Assembly (NCBI GenBank): GCA_947373105.1
Contig: CANBWK010000003.1
Span: forward strand, 1 to 64,000
Reading direction: 5' to 3'
Length of the DNA: 64,000 nt
Source of the DNA: Comamonadaceae bacterium
GTDB lineage: Bacteria; Pseudomonadota; Gammaproteobacteria; Burkholderiales; Burkholderiaceae_C
Shown here: positions 42,781 through 51,757 of the stretch, in pieces
Layout: each line of letters starts with the position of its first letter
How positions within the stretch are numbered: the stretch's first letter is position 1
Made by a program: the position numbers and the translations under genes
The notes under the pieces: generated by a model
The model's input: the letters and a program-made list of their open reading frames with translations, nothing else
Told to the model about the DNA's origin: nothing
Database searches by the model: none

Positions 42781-44624
42781 AAAATACAGTGGCTGTAAAT
42801 GATTTTGTAATTAAATTTGCGAATGTCAACGGGTCAGGTTCAGCTTCTGCCAATGAGTTATTTGCTAAATCGATTTTGCGCATGGGTGTCCCCGTCAGCC
42901 CGCGAAATATTTTTCCAAGCAATATCCAAGGACTTCCGACCTGGTACGAGGTCAGGGTTTCTGAAAAAGGCTATCTAGGCCGCAGAGGTGGCATCGACAT
43001 GATGGTGGCAATGAACCCTCAAACTTGGGATGCCGATATTGCCGAAATTTCACAAGGTGGCTATATTTTTTATGACTCGACTCGACCCATTCCTGCCTCG
43101 AAATTCCGTGAAGATCTCTGTGTCATTGGCGTGCCGCTGACAGAAATAAGCAACGCCAATTACACCGATCCACGACAGCGCCAGCTCTTCAAGAATATCA
43201 TTTACATTGGCGCACTTTCGGTACTTCTGAATGTCGATCCTCAAGAAATTACGAAACTTTTTGCAGAGCAATACAAAGGCAAAGAACAACTGCTGAATTC
43301 GAATGTCCGAGCCCTCAATTTGGGCCGCGATTATGTGCTCGAACACCTGCCTCACCCTATTGGTTTACAAGTCAAACATGCAGACTGTGTTGGCAATCAA
43401 ATATTTACAGACGGCAACAGTGCGGCTGCGCTGGGCTGCGTTTTCGGTGGCGCTACAGTAGCTGCCTGGTATCCCATCACGCCGTCGTCTTCTGTGGCTG
43501 AAGCCTTTCAAAAGTACTGCGAAAAATACAGGATCGATCCGAGTACACGGCAAAATCAATTCGCGATTGTTCAAGCAGAAGACGAGTTGGCATCTATTGG
43601 CATGGTTGTCGGTGCAGGTTGGAATGGTGCGCGTGCATTTACAACGACATCAGGGCCAGGCGTATCGCTTATGACTGAGTTCATCGGATTGGCCTATTTC
43701 GCGGAAATCCCGATCACCATCATCAATGTGCAGCGAGGCGGTCCTTCTACCGGCATGCCTACCCGAACCCAGCAAGCAGACTTGATTTCTTGTGCCTATG
43801 CATCTCACGGCGACACCAAGCATATCTTGCTGCTCCCGATGGATCCTTATGAGTGCTTTGAGCATTCGGCCACAGCCCTGGACTTGGCTGACCGCTTACA
43901 AACACCTGTCTTTGTCATGACAGATTTGGACATTGGCATGAACCAACGCTTGTGTGCACCTTTTGAATGGGATCCTGATCGTCAATTTGATCTAGGCAAA
44001 GTCATGACAGCGGAAGAACTCGAGGCAGGTAAAGACTTTGGTCGCTATAAAGATGTTGATGGTGACGGTATACCTTGGCGCACACTTCCTGGCACACACC
44101 CCACCAAAGGCAGTTTTTTCACAAGAGGAACAACGCGCGACCCCTATGCGAGATATTCCGAACGTGGGCCCGACTACATCTACAACATGGAACGCTTGGT
44201 TCGCAAATTCAAAACAGCGGCGCACATCGTCCCGCAGCCCATTTTGAGACCAGCACCCGAAAAAACGCCTTACGGTGTCATTTATTTCGGCTCCACAACG
44301 CCCGCAATGGACGAGGCATTTGATGTTCTGAATACAGAGAATTTGTGGCTGGATGGTTTGCGTTTAAGAGCATTCCCTTTTCCTGACGCCGTTGCCGACT
44401 TTATCCATGCACACAAACAGGTTTTTGTAGTTGAGCAAAACAGGGATGCTCAAATGCACACGCTATTGGCGACTGAACTCGAATTAGACGGTACTGCCTT
44501 GATCAAAATTTTGCACTATGACGGTACACCCATCACGGCTAGATTCATAGTGGATGCGATTCGCACACATGTGAACAGAATAGAACAACGTCAATCCCAA
44601 GCTCATCAGGAAATTACGGCATGA
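42777..44624 (+). CDS. 2-Oxoacid:acceptor oxidoreductase, fused gamma-alpha subunit
   Basis: A 615-residue subunit of the KorA/ pyruvate-ferredoxin oxidoreductase family. Residues about 8-190 are the gamma domain (NGSGSASANELFAKSILRMG; MMVAMNPQTWDADI) and about 205-610 are the alpha part with WYPITPSSSVAEAF, TTSGPGVSLMTEF and QRGGPSTGMPTRTQQADL. The complex oxidatively decarboxylates a 2-oxoacid to acyl-CoA using thiamine diphosphate held with the beta subunit. It is joined on both sides by 4-base overlaps. The acid used (2-oxoglutarate, a branched-chain or an aryl pyruvate) cannot be told from the sequence. Confidence 0.92.
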   Translation: MKNTVAVNDFVIKFANVNGSGSASANELFAKSILRMGVPVSPRNIFPSNIQGLPTWYEVRVSEKGYLGRRGGIDMMVAMNPQTWDADIAEISQGGYIFYDSTRPIPASKFREDLCVIGVPLTEISNANYTDPRQRQLFKNIIYIGALSVLLNVDPQEITKLFAEQYKGKEQLLNSNVRALNLGRDYVLEHLPHPIGLQVKHADCVGNQIFTDGNSAAALGCVFGGATVAAWYPITPSSSVAEAFQKYCEKYRIDPSTRQNQFAIVQAEDELASIGMVVGAGWNGARAFTTTSGPGVSLMTEFIGLAYFAEIPITIINVQRGGPSTGMPTRTQQADLISCAYASHGDTKHILLLPMDPYECFEHSATALDLADRLQTPVFVMTDLDIGMNQRLCAPFEWDPDRQFDLGKVMTAEELEAGKDFGRYKDVDGDGIPWRTLPGTHPTKGSFFTRGTTRDPYARYSERGPDYIYNMERLVRKFKTAAHIVPQPILRPAPEKTPYGVIYFGSTTPAMDEAFDVLNTENLWLDGLRLRAFPFPDAVADFIHAHKQVFVVEQNRDAQMHTLLATELELDGTALIKILHYDGTPITARFIVDAIRTHVNRIEQRQSQAHQEITA

Positions 44625-45676
44625 CTTACATCACCAAACCTGCATTGCACCATCCGACGTTGGGGTTAAACAAAGTAGGTTACACCCGAAGAGACTATGA
44701 GGGTCGTGTTTCCACTTTATGCGCCGGATGCGGGCACGACTCCATTTCGGCAGCCATTATTCAAGCCTGTTGGGAGCTTGACATAGAGCCTCACCGGGTT
44801 GCCAAGCTTTCTGGCATTGGGTGCAGCTCGAAAACACCTGATTATTTTTTAGGTGCCTCACACGGTTTCAATACTGTGCATGGACGCATGCCCTCGGTAC
44901 TCACTGGGGCCAACCTGGCTAACCGCGACCTGCTTTATTTAGGCGTTTCTGGTGACGGCGACTCTGCATCCATCGGTCTGGGACAATTTGCCAACGCCAT
45001 GCGCAGAGGGGTTCGCATGGCCTATATTGTTGAAAACAATGGCGTTTACGGCCTAACCAAAGGACAGTTTTCGGCGACAGCAGACAAAGGATCTAAAAGC
45101 AAAAAAGGGGCTGTCAATAATGACAGCCCCATTGACTTGGTTGGATTGGCTCTCCAATTAGGCGCTACTTATGTCGCACGAGGATTTTCAGGCGATAAAG
45201 AACAACTCGTACCCCTGATCAAAGGTGCCATTGGCCATGGTGGGGCTGCGTTCATTGATGTCATCAGTCCCTGTGTCGCGTTCAATAATCACAGCGGCAG
45301 CACCAAAAGCTACGACTACGTGCGCGAACACAATGAGTCGGTCAGTCGCATTGACTTCATCCCCAAACGTTCAGAAATCACCGCAGATTATGCGGAAGGT
45401 GACACGATTGAAGTAGAGCAACATGACGGTACCTTTTTGAAATTACGCAAACTCAATAGCGATTACGACCCCTGTAACCGCTATGCCGCATTGAACTACA
45501 TGAATGAGCACCATGAGCGAGGCGAGGTTGTGACCGGACTGTTGTACTTGGACCCGCTAGCCCTTGATTTGCATGCCTCCCTGAACACAAGTCACAAACC
45601 ACTGAATACATTGCGTGAAAGAGACTTGTGCCCAGGCAATGCATCTCTTGCAAAAATCAATGCCTCATTGCGTTAG
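44621..45676 (+). CDS. 2-Oxoacid:acceptor oxidoreductase, beta (TPP-binding) subunit
   Basis: A 351-residue beta subunit (KorB type). LCAGCGHDSISAAI and the thiamine-diphosphate motif SGDGDSASIGLGQFANAMRRG followed by VENNGVYGLTKGQFSAT are clear, with Cys residues (CAGC, GCSS, PCVAF) positioned for the subunit's 4Fe-4S site. It completes the three-gene ATGA-coupled operon; no separate ferredoxin (delta) gene follows, since that role appears fused into the 607-residue protein. Its last 12 bases overlap the convergent dienelactone-hydrolase gene. Confidence 0.92.
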   Translation: MTYITKPALHHPTLGLNKVGYTRRDYEGRVSTLCAGCGHDSISAAIIQACWELDIEPHRVAKLSGIGCSSKTPDYFLGASHGFNTVHGRMPSVLTGANLANRDLLYLGVSGDGDSASIGLGQFANAMRRGVRMAYIVENNGVYGLTKGQFSATADKGSKSKKGAVNNDSPIDLVGLALQLGATYVARGFSGDKEQLVPLIKGAIGHGGAAFIDVISPCVAFNNHSGSTKSYDYVREHNESVSRIDFIPKRSEITADYAEGDTIEVEQHDGTFLKLRKLNSDYDPCNRYAALNYMNEHHERGEVVTGLLYLDPLALDLHASLNTSHKPLNTLRERDLCPGNASLAKINASLR

Positions 45677-46342
45677 TTGAGCCAGTTTTTCTAATAAGAA
45701 CAGCTCTGACCGCTGACTTGCTAATGCAGCACTTGGCGCATGAAAGGATCCGCGCATATCGCAATTGAAACCATGGCCCGCAGGGTAAAGGTTGATTTGC
45801 GCATGAGGACAAGCCGCAGAGATTTTTCTCACATCAACTATAGGAATATGAGTGTCCGTTTCCCCAAAATGCATGAGCAAGGGGATGGAGGGAACTTGCG
45901 CTAAATGACCCGCCACATTGGTTCCATAATAAATGACTGCTGCATCAATGGCCAGTTTGCTTGATGCCAACCACGCGAGCGTTCCACCCCAGCAAAATCC
46001 CATAACCGCAATTTTCAGTTTCTGCTTTAAACCCCACGCTACAACAGCCTCAATGTCTAAAAGAGCCCTCTCATCACCTATCTGCTCCTTGCGAGACCGG
46101 CCAACATCGATGTCTTCTGCGGTATAGCCCAATGACTGCTGCCCTTCAACTCTGTCGAAAAGGGCAGGTGAAATGGCCAACCAACCTTGTGCGGCCAATT
46201 GATTACACACCGATTCCATATGTTCATTGACGCCAAAAATTTCTTGTAAAACCACAACCATGCCAGCAGGAGGCGTTGACGGGTATTGAAGATACGCATT
46301 GAAGTGATGGCCATCAGCAGCCTGTAATTGAATCCAATCCAT
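45665..46342 (-). CDS. Dienelactone hydrolase family protein
   Basis: A 225-residue dienelactone hydrolase. I start at ATG 46342 (MDWIQLQAADG), which overlaps the stop of the aldo-keto reductase in TGATG; the ORF-track start lies within that gene. The nucleophile is the Cys in GFCWGGTLAW, the acid Asp in GETDTHIP and the His in AGHGFNCDMRG, the classic Cys-Asp-His triad. QEIFGVNEHM is the conserved N-terminal Glu segment. It differs clearly from the other family member at 38214 and is closer to classical dienelactone hydrolase. Confidence 0.92.
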   Translation of the reverse strand: MDWIQLQAADGHHFNAYLQYPSTPPAGMVVVLQEIFGVNEHMESVCNQLAAQGWLAISPALFDRVEGQQSLGYTAEDIDVGRSRKEQIGDERALLDIEAVVAWGLKQKLKIAVMGFCWGGTLAWLASSKLAIDAAVIYYGTNVAGHLAQVPSIPLLMHFGETDTHIPIVDVRKISAACPHAQINLYPAGHGFNCDMRGSFHAPSAALASQRSELFLLEKLAQLTQ

Positions 46343-47457
46343 CAATGTGCAGCCAAACTTGGCGCTCCAGCTTTGGCTCTTTCCATACATTCAAATTCAT
46401 GAACCTTTTCTGGTCGCAGTGTCCTATAGGGTGGCGCGACGCAACGGTCCTCGTCAACCAGTGTGATTCTGTCAATTTCCCTTAAATCATCTGGTGTAAA
46501 ACGAATGGACAATGCTTTGATGTTCTCCCTCAAATGCTCAGGTTTGTCCGCACCCGCAATGACCGTGAAGGTGGCGGGCCTGGACAGCAGCCAAGCCAAC
46601 GACATTTGCGCCAATGTCCATCCGCGATCTTGAGAAAATGCTTGCAACTTCTCTGCAACACTCCAATTTCGATCAGATTGCCATGCTTGGGTGTTTGGAT
46701 TTTTATCTTGGCGGGTACCCGCAAGGATGGCCCCTCGTTTATGAACACCCGAAAGTAGCCCTGATGCAAGTGGAAAATAATGGGTCATTCCGATGCCGTA
46801 TTTCACACAAAACGGCTCAAACCGCTTTTCAATGTCTCGGTACAACAAGTTGTAATGGTCTTGCGCAGAAATAAAATGAGAAAGGCTATTTTCCTTGGCG
46901 CAAAAGTAAGCTTCACAAAGCTCCCAAGCAAACATATTGGAAGCGCCTATGTACCGCACCTTTCCCGCTTTCACCAAATCGTCGAGTGCCCGAAGGGTTT
47001 CTTCTATCGGTGTTGAGTGATCTGGCCAGTGAAGCTGGTAAAGATCGATGTAATCAGTCTTCAATCGCTTGAGACTGGCTTCGCATGCATTGATGATGGC
47101 CATGCGAGAGGCACCCACATCGTTGGCACCATCTCCCATTCGATTACCGAACTTTGTCGCAATCAGCGCGCTGTCGCGTTTACTGCCCTTCAACGCGACG
47201 CCCAGAGCCTCCTCCGAGCGACCGATACCGTAACTGTTAGAGGTATCAAAGTAATTGATACCCAACGCCAAGGCCTGGTCCACCACTTGGTGAACCGCAT
47301 CTTGGTTCACAAAACCACCAAAGGCAAAGCAACCGACGCCCATGGCGGAGGCCTTCAAACCCGATCGACCTACATTGCGGTAAGACATACCATGACTTTG
47401 CTCCTTAGGCATCAATCCAATGGCGGTCACACGTTGACTCATGTCTTGAGAATTCAT
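46342..47457 (-). CDS. Aldo-keto reductase
   Basis: A roughly 371-residue NADP-dependent aldo-keto reductase. Catalytic residues are recognisable: Asp/Tyr in NYFDTSNSYGIGRSEEALG, Lys in IATKFGN and His in QLHWPDHSTP; the cofactor part is FTVIAGADKPEHLRENIKAL. Start uncertain: ATG 47457 lies three bases after the Bug stop without an SD, while ATG 47388 (MSYRNVGRSGLKAS, the usual family start) has AAGGAG twelve bases upstream. It sits between a Bug gene and a dienelactone hydrolase, all leftward and closely packed, so the three form one operon. Confidence 0.9.
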   Translation of the reverse strand: MNSQDMSQRVTAIGLMPKEQSHGMSYRNVGRSGLKASAMGVGCFAFGGFVNQDAVHQVVDQALALGINYFDTSNSYGIGRSEEALGVALKGSKRDSALIATKFGNRMGDGANDVGASRMAIINACEASLKRLKTDYIDLYQLHWPDHSTPIEETLRALDDLVKAGKVRYIGASNMFAWELCEAYFCAKENSLSHFISAQDHYNLLYRDIEKRFEPFCVKYGIGMTHYFPLASGLLSGVHKRGAILAGTRQDKNPNTQAWQSDRNWSVAEKLQAFSQDRGWTLAQMSLAWLLSRPATFTVIAGADKPEHLRENIKALSIRFTPDDLREIDRITLVDEDRCVAPPYRTLRPEKVHEFECMERAKAGAPSLAAH

Positions 47458-47459
47458 TT

Positions 47460-48443
47460 TTATGCGTCCATTTTGATGCCAGCATCTTTGATCACAGGCG
47501 CCCAACGGGCGCGATCGGCCAACACCTTTTTATGAAATTCACCCGGGGTTCCACCCACAGGCACCAGGCCCATCTTGTGCAAAACCTCAACAACAGAAGC
47601 TGACGCAAGGGCCTCCGTCACGATAGCCGCATAATCGTTAGCAATGCTGGCAGGCGTTCCGGCTTTGGCATACAAACCAAAAGAGGTTACAGCCACGTAG
47701 CCGGGATAACCCAACTCCGTGAGTGTCGGTATTTCGGGGGCAAGAGGAGACCTTTTTTCACTGGCGTGGGCCAAAATTTTTAATTTGCCAGAGCGATGAC
47801 TTTCCAAATAATCCGGAAGAATAGATCCACTCGCCGGTATCTGATTGCCCAACAGATCTGCCAGCAAAGGAGAGCCTCCTCGATAAGGGACGGAGATCAA
47901 AGGCAGGTTTAATTGCTTACCAAGTTGATGAATGACCAGTGCCCCCATACTGACGGGACTCGGCACACCGATAGAGCCGCGCTTGGGATCTCTCCTCACA
48001 GAATCAAAATATTCAGATAAGTTGTTGACACCCGACAAAGGGTTGACGGTAAATGCCATCGGTGCCGAAGCACACTCCACAACGGGCGCCAATTCCTTCT
48101 CGTAGTCAAAAGTGGGTTTGGTTGCAAACAACGGCAATAGTGATACTGCCGAATTCGGTGCCATCATCAGGTATGAGCCATCGGGGTCAAAATTTCGCAG
48201 ATGCTGAATAGCGACAAGCCCGCCCGCACCGGATTTAGACTCCACGACAACCGTTCGCCCTAACTTGGCACGCATACGATCACCCAGAAGGCGCGCCAGC
48301 GTATCGGAGGACGTGCCAGGTGGTACGGTGAGAATAATTGTGAGGGGTTTGCTGCTTTGCCCCAGAACGATAGCAGGCGCCGCCAACGCAGTGGAAGCCA
48401 TCCCGACAGAAGCCATAAAACGTCGTTTACTTAGATCGAACAT
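47460..48443 (-). CDS. Bug/TctC-family periplasmic binding protein (Tat-like signal)
   Basis: A roughly 327-residue Bug receptor. The SD AGGAG is seven bases before ATG 48443 (MFDLSKRRFMAS), so I use this instead of 48464. SKRRFM followed by an Ala-rich stretch ending IVLGQ looks like a twin-arginine signal. Ligand-loop text is VPPGTSSDTLARLL, with PGT in place of PGG. Blocks VESKSGAGGLVAIQHLR, VPYRGGSPLLADLLGN and EKRSPLAPEIPTLTELG follow. It is the first gene of the Bug/aldo-keto reductase/dienelactone hydrolase operon and is divergent from a LysR gene that probably controls it. Confidence 0.92.
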   Translation of the reverse strand: MFDLSKRRFMASVGMASTALAAPAIVLGQSSKPLTIILTVPPGTSSDTLARLLGDRMRAKLGRTVVVESKSGAGGLVAIQHLRNFDPDGSYLMMAPNSAVSLLPLFATKPTFDYEKELAPVVECASAPMAFTVNPLSGVNNLSEYFDSVRRDPKRGSIGVPSPVSMGALVIHQLGKQLNLPLISVPYRGGSPLLADLLGNQIPASGSILPDYLESHRSGKLKILAHASEKRSPLAPEIPTLTELGYPGYVAVTSFGLYAKAGTPASIANDYAAIVTEALASASVVEVLHKMGLVPVGGTPGEFHKKVLADRARWAPVIKDAGIKMDA

Positions 48444-48579
48444 GCCGTATCTCCTGATCACCATGAAGCCGAATGGCTCTGTGGTTCTGGTTGAAATTAA
48501 AAAACGTTTTCACATTTACTGCAACTGAAAAGAAAAAGGCCACCGTTAAACTCGGGTTAACTGCTAAAGGACAATTGCA

Positions 48580-49476
48580 ATGAACCTTAGACAAATGGAA
48601 GTCTTCAGATCCGTCATGTTCTCCGGTGGGGTCAATAGCGCCGCCGAGTTACTGCATGTATCACCTCCGGCGATCAGTAAGGTACTTAGCCAAGCAGCAA
48701 AAACAAGTGGGCTTATTCTGTTTGAACGGGTCAAAGGGCGCTTGATTCCAACGCCAGAGGCTCATCAGCTTTATGAGGAAATCAATCGACTTTGGACAGG
48801 TGTAGAACGTGTTCGCGATTTGAACAACGAACTTGCAAGCGGTACCCATGCCACATTACGCCTCGTCTGCTCAGCAAGCCTAGCTCCCTACCTTGTTTCA
48901 CGAACTGTTGCGAAACTGTACGAAAAATTTCCCCGTTTGCAATGCCGCGTGCAAGTTGTGTCTCCCGACATGATTAACACTACTTTGCTGGATCGAACTA
49001 CCCACCTTGGCATCGCACTGGCGCCACACGAACACCCCAATTTAGCAACCATCAAAAGTTACCAATGTGGATTAGCCTGTGTGGTGCGTAGTGATCATAA
49101 GCTCGCCAGGAAAGCAATCATCAGCCCCAAGGATCTTATAGGTGAGCGGATTATCTATTCCCCTGAATCCACGCAATTTGGTCAGACGCTGCGGCGAGCC
49201 TTTGGCGAATTTGGATCCAAGATGCATAAAGATTTTGAATGCACAAGCTCAACAACCGCATGCTGGTTTGCGCAAGCAGGCGTGGGGGTTGCAGTCGTTG
49301 ACCAACTCGCCATTGCAGGAGGACTGTTAGCTGGACTGGAAGTGCGGCCCTTTAAGTCTTTGGAAAAGTTGCAAGTCCGGTTAATTCGAAACCAGTTCAG
49401 GCCCATGTCTGTCGTGGAGTCGGCTTTCGTCCATTATTTCGACATGATTTGGTCTGAAGCTTTGAATTTTGAATGA
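48580..49476 (+). CDS. LysR-family transcriptional regulator
   Basis: A 298-residue LysR regulator. HTH: MEVFRSVMFSGGVNSAAELLHVSPPAISKVLSQAAKTSG, followed by a linker helix and a two-lobe effector domain (about 95-295). The recognition helix SPPAISKVLSQ replaces the more usual SQPALSRQI and fits the AmnR/gbuR-like subgroup. It is divergent from one Bug gene and 68 bases before another (its stop region overlaps the longer ORF of the latter), so it could regulate either or both. The effector is probably the Bug ligand or a metabolite of it. Confidence 0.92.
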   Translation: MNLRQMEVFRSVMFSGGVNSAAELLHVSPPAISKVLSQAAKTSGLILFERVKGRLIPTPEAHQLYEEINRLWTGVERVRDLNNELASGTHATLRLVCSASLAPYLVSRTVAKLYEKFPRLQCRVQVVSPDMINTTLLDRTTHLGIALAPHEHPNLATIKSYQCGLACVVRSDHKLARKAIISPKDLIGERIIYSPESTQFGQTLRRAFGEFGSKMHKDFECTSSTTACWFAQAGVGVAVVDQLAIAGGLLAGLEVRPFKSLEKLQVRLIRNQFRPMSVVESAFVHYFDMIWSEALNFE

Positions 49477-49544
49477 TTTCAAAAACAGATAGCCGCAGAA
49501 AGATATATATTGACCCCCTGTCCATCCCATTGAAAGTTCTGACC

Positions 49545-50519
49545 ATGGCTATTTCTCGCCGGATTTTCATGACTGCAACAGCGACTTGCGTAGCCACACC
49601 GTCATGGAGTCAAAGTACGTCCAACTTTCCCAGCCGCCCTGTCAAGATTGTTCCTTTTGGAACTGCAGGTGGGCCAATTGATACCTTGGCACGCATCTAT
49701 GGTGATAAATTACAGCAGCGCTGGGGGCAGTCTTTGGTGATTGAGACCCGACCTGGCGCCAGCGGCATCATTGCCGCCGATTACGTGGCAAAGGCCCCTG
49801 CTGACGGCTACACGGTGATGATGACCATGCCCCTGACACACGTTAATCAAGCCATTTTGCAAGCCAAACTGCCTTACGATCCCGTTAAAAGCTTCACACC
49901 CCTAAGCATGCTCGCCGTTGGTGGTCCCATGTTGGTGGCGCGAGCCAATGCGCCTTACAACAATCTCAAAGAGTTTGTGGAGTTTGCCAAGAAAAAAGGC
50001 AGCCTCACCTATGGCACTTGGGGCAATGGATCGTCAGCACATTTATTCGGTGAACTTTTAGCCCAACAAACTGGGACCAAAATGATCCACGCCGCCTACA
50101 AAGCAGAAGCCGCAGCGCACAGCGACTTGTTTGGAGATTTGCTTGATTTTGCGTGGTCCAACCCTTCTACGGCCCGCGTCCAAGTGCAAGGCGGGAAAAT
50201 GAAGGTTCTAGCTGTCGCAGGAACACGCAGAGTTTCAACGATGCCCAATGTCCCGACATTTGCAGAGCAAGGCTTCAAAGGCTTTGATGTGGACAGCTGG
50301 ATTGGCATGTACGCGCCTGCTAATTTGCCCCCTGAATTGCAAAACACTTGGGTCACCGCCTTGCGCGAAATCACGGCCATGCCTGACATTCAAGCGCGCT
50401 TGGTAAGTTATGGCTTTGAGCCTTTAGGCAACACACCTGCCCAGTTCATGGAGGTATTCAAAGCCGACTTCCCACGGGTTTCCGAATTGATCAAAGCCGC
50501 CGGTGTGACCGCGCCTTAA
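49545..50519 (+). CDS. Bug/TctC-family periplasmic binding protein (Tat-like signal)
   Basis: A 324-residue Bug receptor. I use ATG 49545 (MAISRRIFMTATATC) because a signal with SRRIFM and an Ala-rich region ending PSWSQ begins there; the longer ORF overlaps the LysR gene. Typical blocks: VPFGTAGGPIDTLARIY, IETRPGASGIIAADYVA and VAGTRRVSTMPNVPTFAEQG; the central YGTWGNGSSAHLFGELL replaces the usual GSAG text. It is followed at ten bases by a Rieske oxygenase, suggesting uptake of the aromatic substrate of that enzyme. Confidence 0.92.
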   Translation: MAISRRIFMTATATCVATPSWSQSTSNFPSRPVKIVPFGTAGGPIDTLARIYGDKLQQRWGQSLVIETRPGASGIIAADYVAKAPADGYTVMMTMPLTHVNQAILQAKLPYDPVKSFTPLSMLAVGGPMLVARANAPYNNLKEFVEFAKKKGSLTYGTWGNGSSAHLFGELLAQQTGTKMIHAAYKAEAAAHSDLFGDLLDFAWSNPSTARVQVQGGKMKVLAVAGTRRVSTMPNVPTFAEQGFKGFDVDSWIGMYAPANLPPELQNTWVTALREITAMPDIQARLVSYGFEPLGNTPAQFMEVFKADFPRVSELIKAAGVTAP

Positions 50520-50529
50520 GACACTCATT

Positions 50530-51750
50530 ATGAAAACATCTGCATTTCGCATGGACCCGACTCACATGGACACAGGCACAGCCTACGGACGCGCAGAACC
50601 CACATCCAAACTGGAGTTGGCTCAAGTCGGAAAAGGCACTCCAATGGGAGAGTTGATGCGTCGCTACTGGCATCCAATTGGTATGTGCAGTGATGCCAAC
50701 AGCACGCCCCGCAAAGTGCGTGTTCTGGGTGAAGACCTGATTTTATTCCGCGACACTTCGGGTCGGCCCGGCTTGGTCTACCCGCATTGCGCCCACCGCG
50801 GTGCTTCATTGTTCTATGGCAAAGTAGAAGCGGAAGGCATTCGTTGCTGTTACCACGGATGGTTATTTGATGTCCAAGGCCACTGCAAAAATCAACCCTG
50901 CGAACCCGAGGGCGGCAAGGATCGCCACAATGTACGCCAACCTTGGTACCCCCTACAGGAACTTTACGGGCTGATCTGGGTCTACATGGGGCCCCCTGAA
51001 AAAAAACCAGTCTTGCCACGTTACGAATGCCTTGAAACCCTCGAGGAAGGTGAGTTTCTTGAAGCCAATGACCACAGCATCGGCGGGGGTGGCCCCCAAA
51101 TCATTCCCTGCAATTGGCTGCAACATTACGAAAACTTGGTCGACCCTTTCCATGTGGTGATCTTGCATTCGTCTTTCAGTGGAACGCAATTTGTAGAGCA
51201 AATGGCCGTGATGCCCCAAGTGACATGGGACACTCAAGAATACAGTGTGCGGACCCTGTCATTGCGTCAACTTCCTGATGGAAAAACCCTGCGCAGAATC
51301 AGCGAAGCGGGACTGCCCACTTTGCGCGTCATTCCAAGTCCCCGCATTGGTCGGTATGGCATGGTCGAATCTCTTGGATGGGTGCTGCCCATAGACGACC
51401 ATTCATTTCGGATTTACGTGGTCGGTCGTGTCAAGGAGGCAGGAGAATTGGTCAAAATGCGATCCCGATTGAATGGCAAACTATGGGAAGAACTGAGCGA
51501 ACAAGAGCATCAACAGTTTCCAGGAGACTATGAAGCCATGGTCAGTCAGGGGCCTATCGCCAAACACTCTGAAGAGTACTTGGGAACCACTGACGAAGGC
51601 ATTGCACAGCTCAGACGTTTGCTAAAAAAGCAATTGCAACGCATAGCAGACGGACTGGATCCAGCGGGCGTCAGTTTCGATTCAGACGCCAAGCCGGTGA
51701 AGTTTTCAGCGGGTAACTTTTTAGAGACAAATTCAAAAAATAGCGCCTGA
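50530..51750 (+). CDS. Rieske non-heme iron aromatic oxygenase, large subunit
   Basis: A 406-residue single-component-type oxygenase alpha subunit. The Rieske 2Fe-2S site is CAHRGASLF...CCYHGW (Cys-His, Cys-His). The mononuclear iron site is ENLVDPFHVVILH, with Asp/His/His. Size and motif text resemble phthalate 4,5-dioxygenase or vanillate/dicamba O-demethylase oxygenases. No reductase gene follows, so electrons must come from a partner encoded elsewhere. It forms an operon with the upstream Bug gene and converges with a LysR gene. Confidence 0.93.
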   Translation: MKTSAFRMDPTHMDTGTAYGRAEPTSKLELAQVGKGTPMGELMRRYWHPIGMCSDANSTPRKVRVLGEDLILFRDTSGRPGLVYPHCAHRGASLFYGKVEAEGIRCCYHGWLFDVQGHCKNQPCEPEGGKDRHNVRQPWYPLQELYGLIWVYMGPPEKKPVLPRYECLETLEEGEFLEANDHSIGGGGPQIIPCNWLQHYENLVDPFHVVILHSSFSGTQFVEQMAVMPQVTWDTQEYSVRTLSLRQLPDGKTLRRISEAGLPTLRVIPSPRIGRYGMVESLGWVLPIDDHSFRIYVVGRVKEAGELVKMRSRLNGKLWEELSEQEHQQFPGDYEAMVSQGPIAKHSEEYLGTTDEGIAQLRRLLKKQLQRIADGLDPAGVSFDSDAKPVKFSAGNFLETNSKNSA

Positions 51751-51757
51751 TCGAAGG

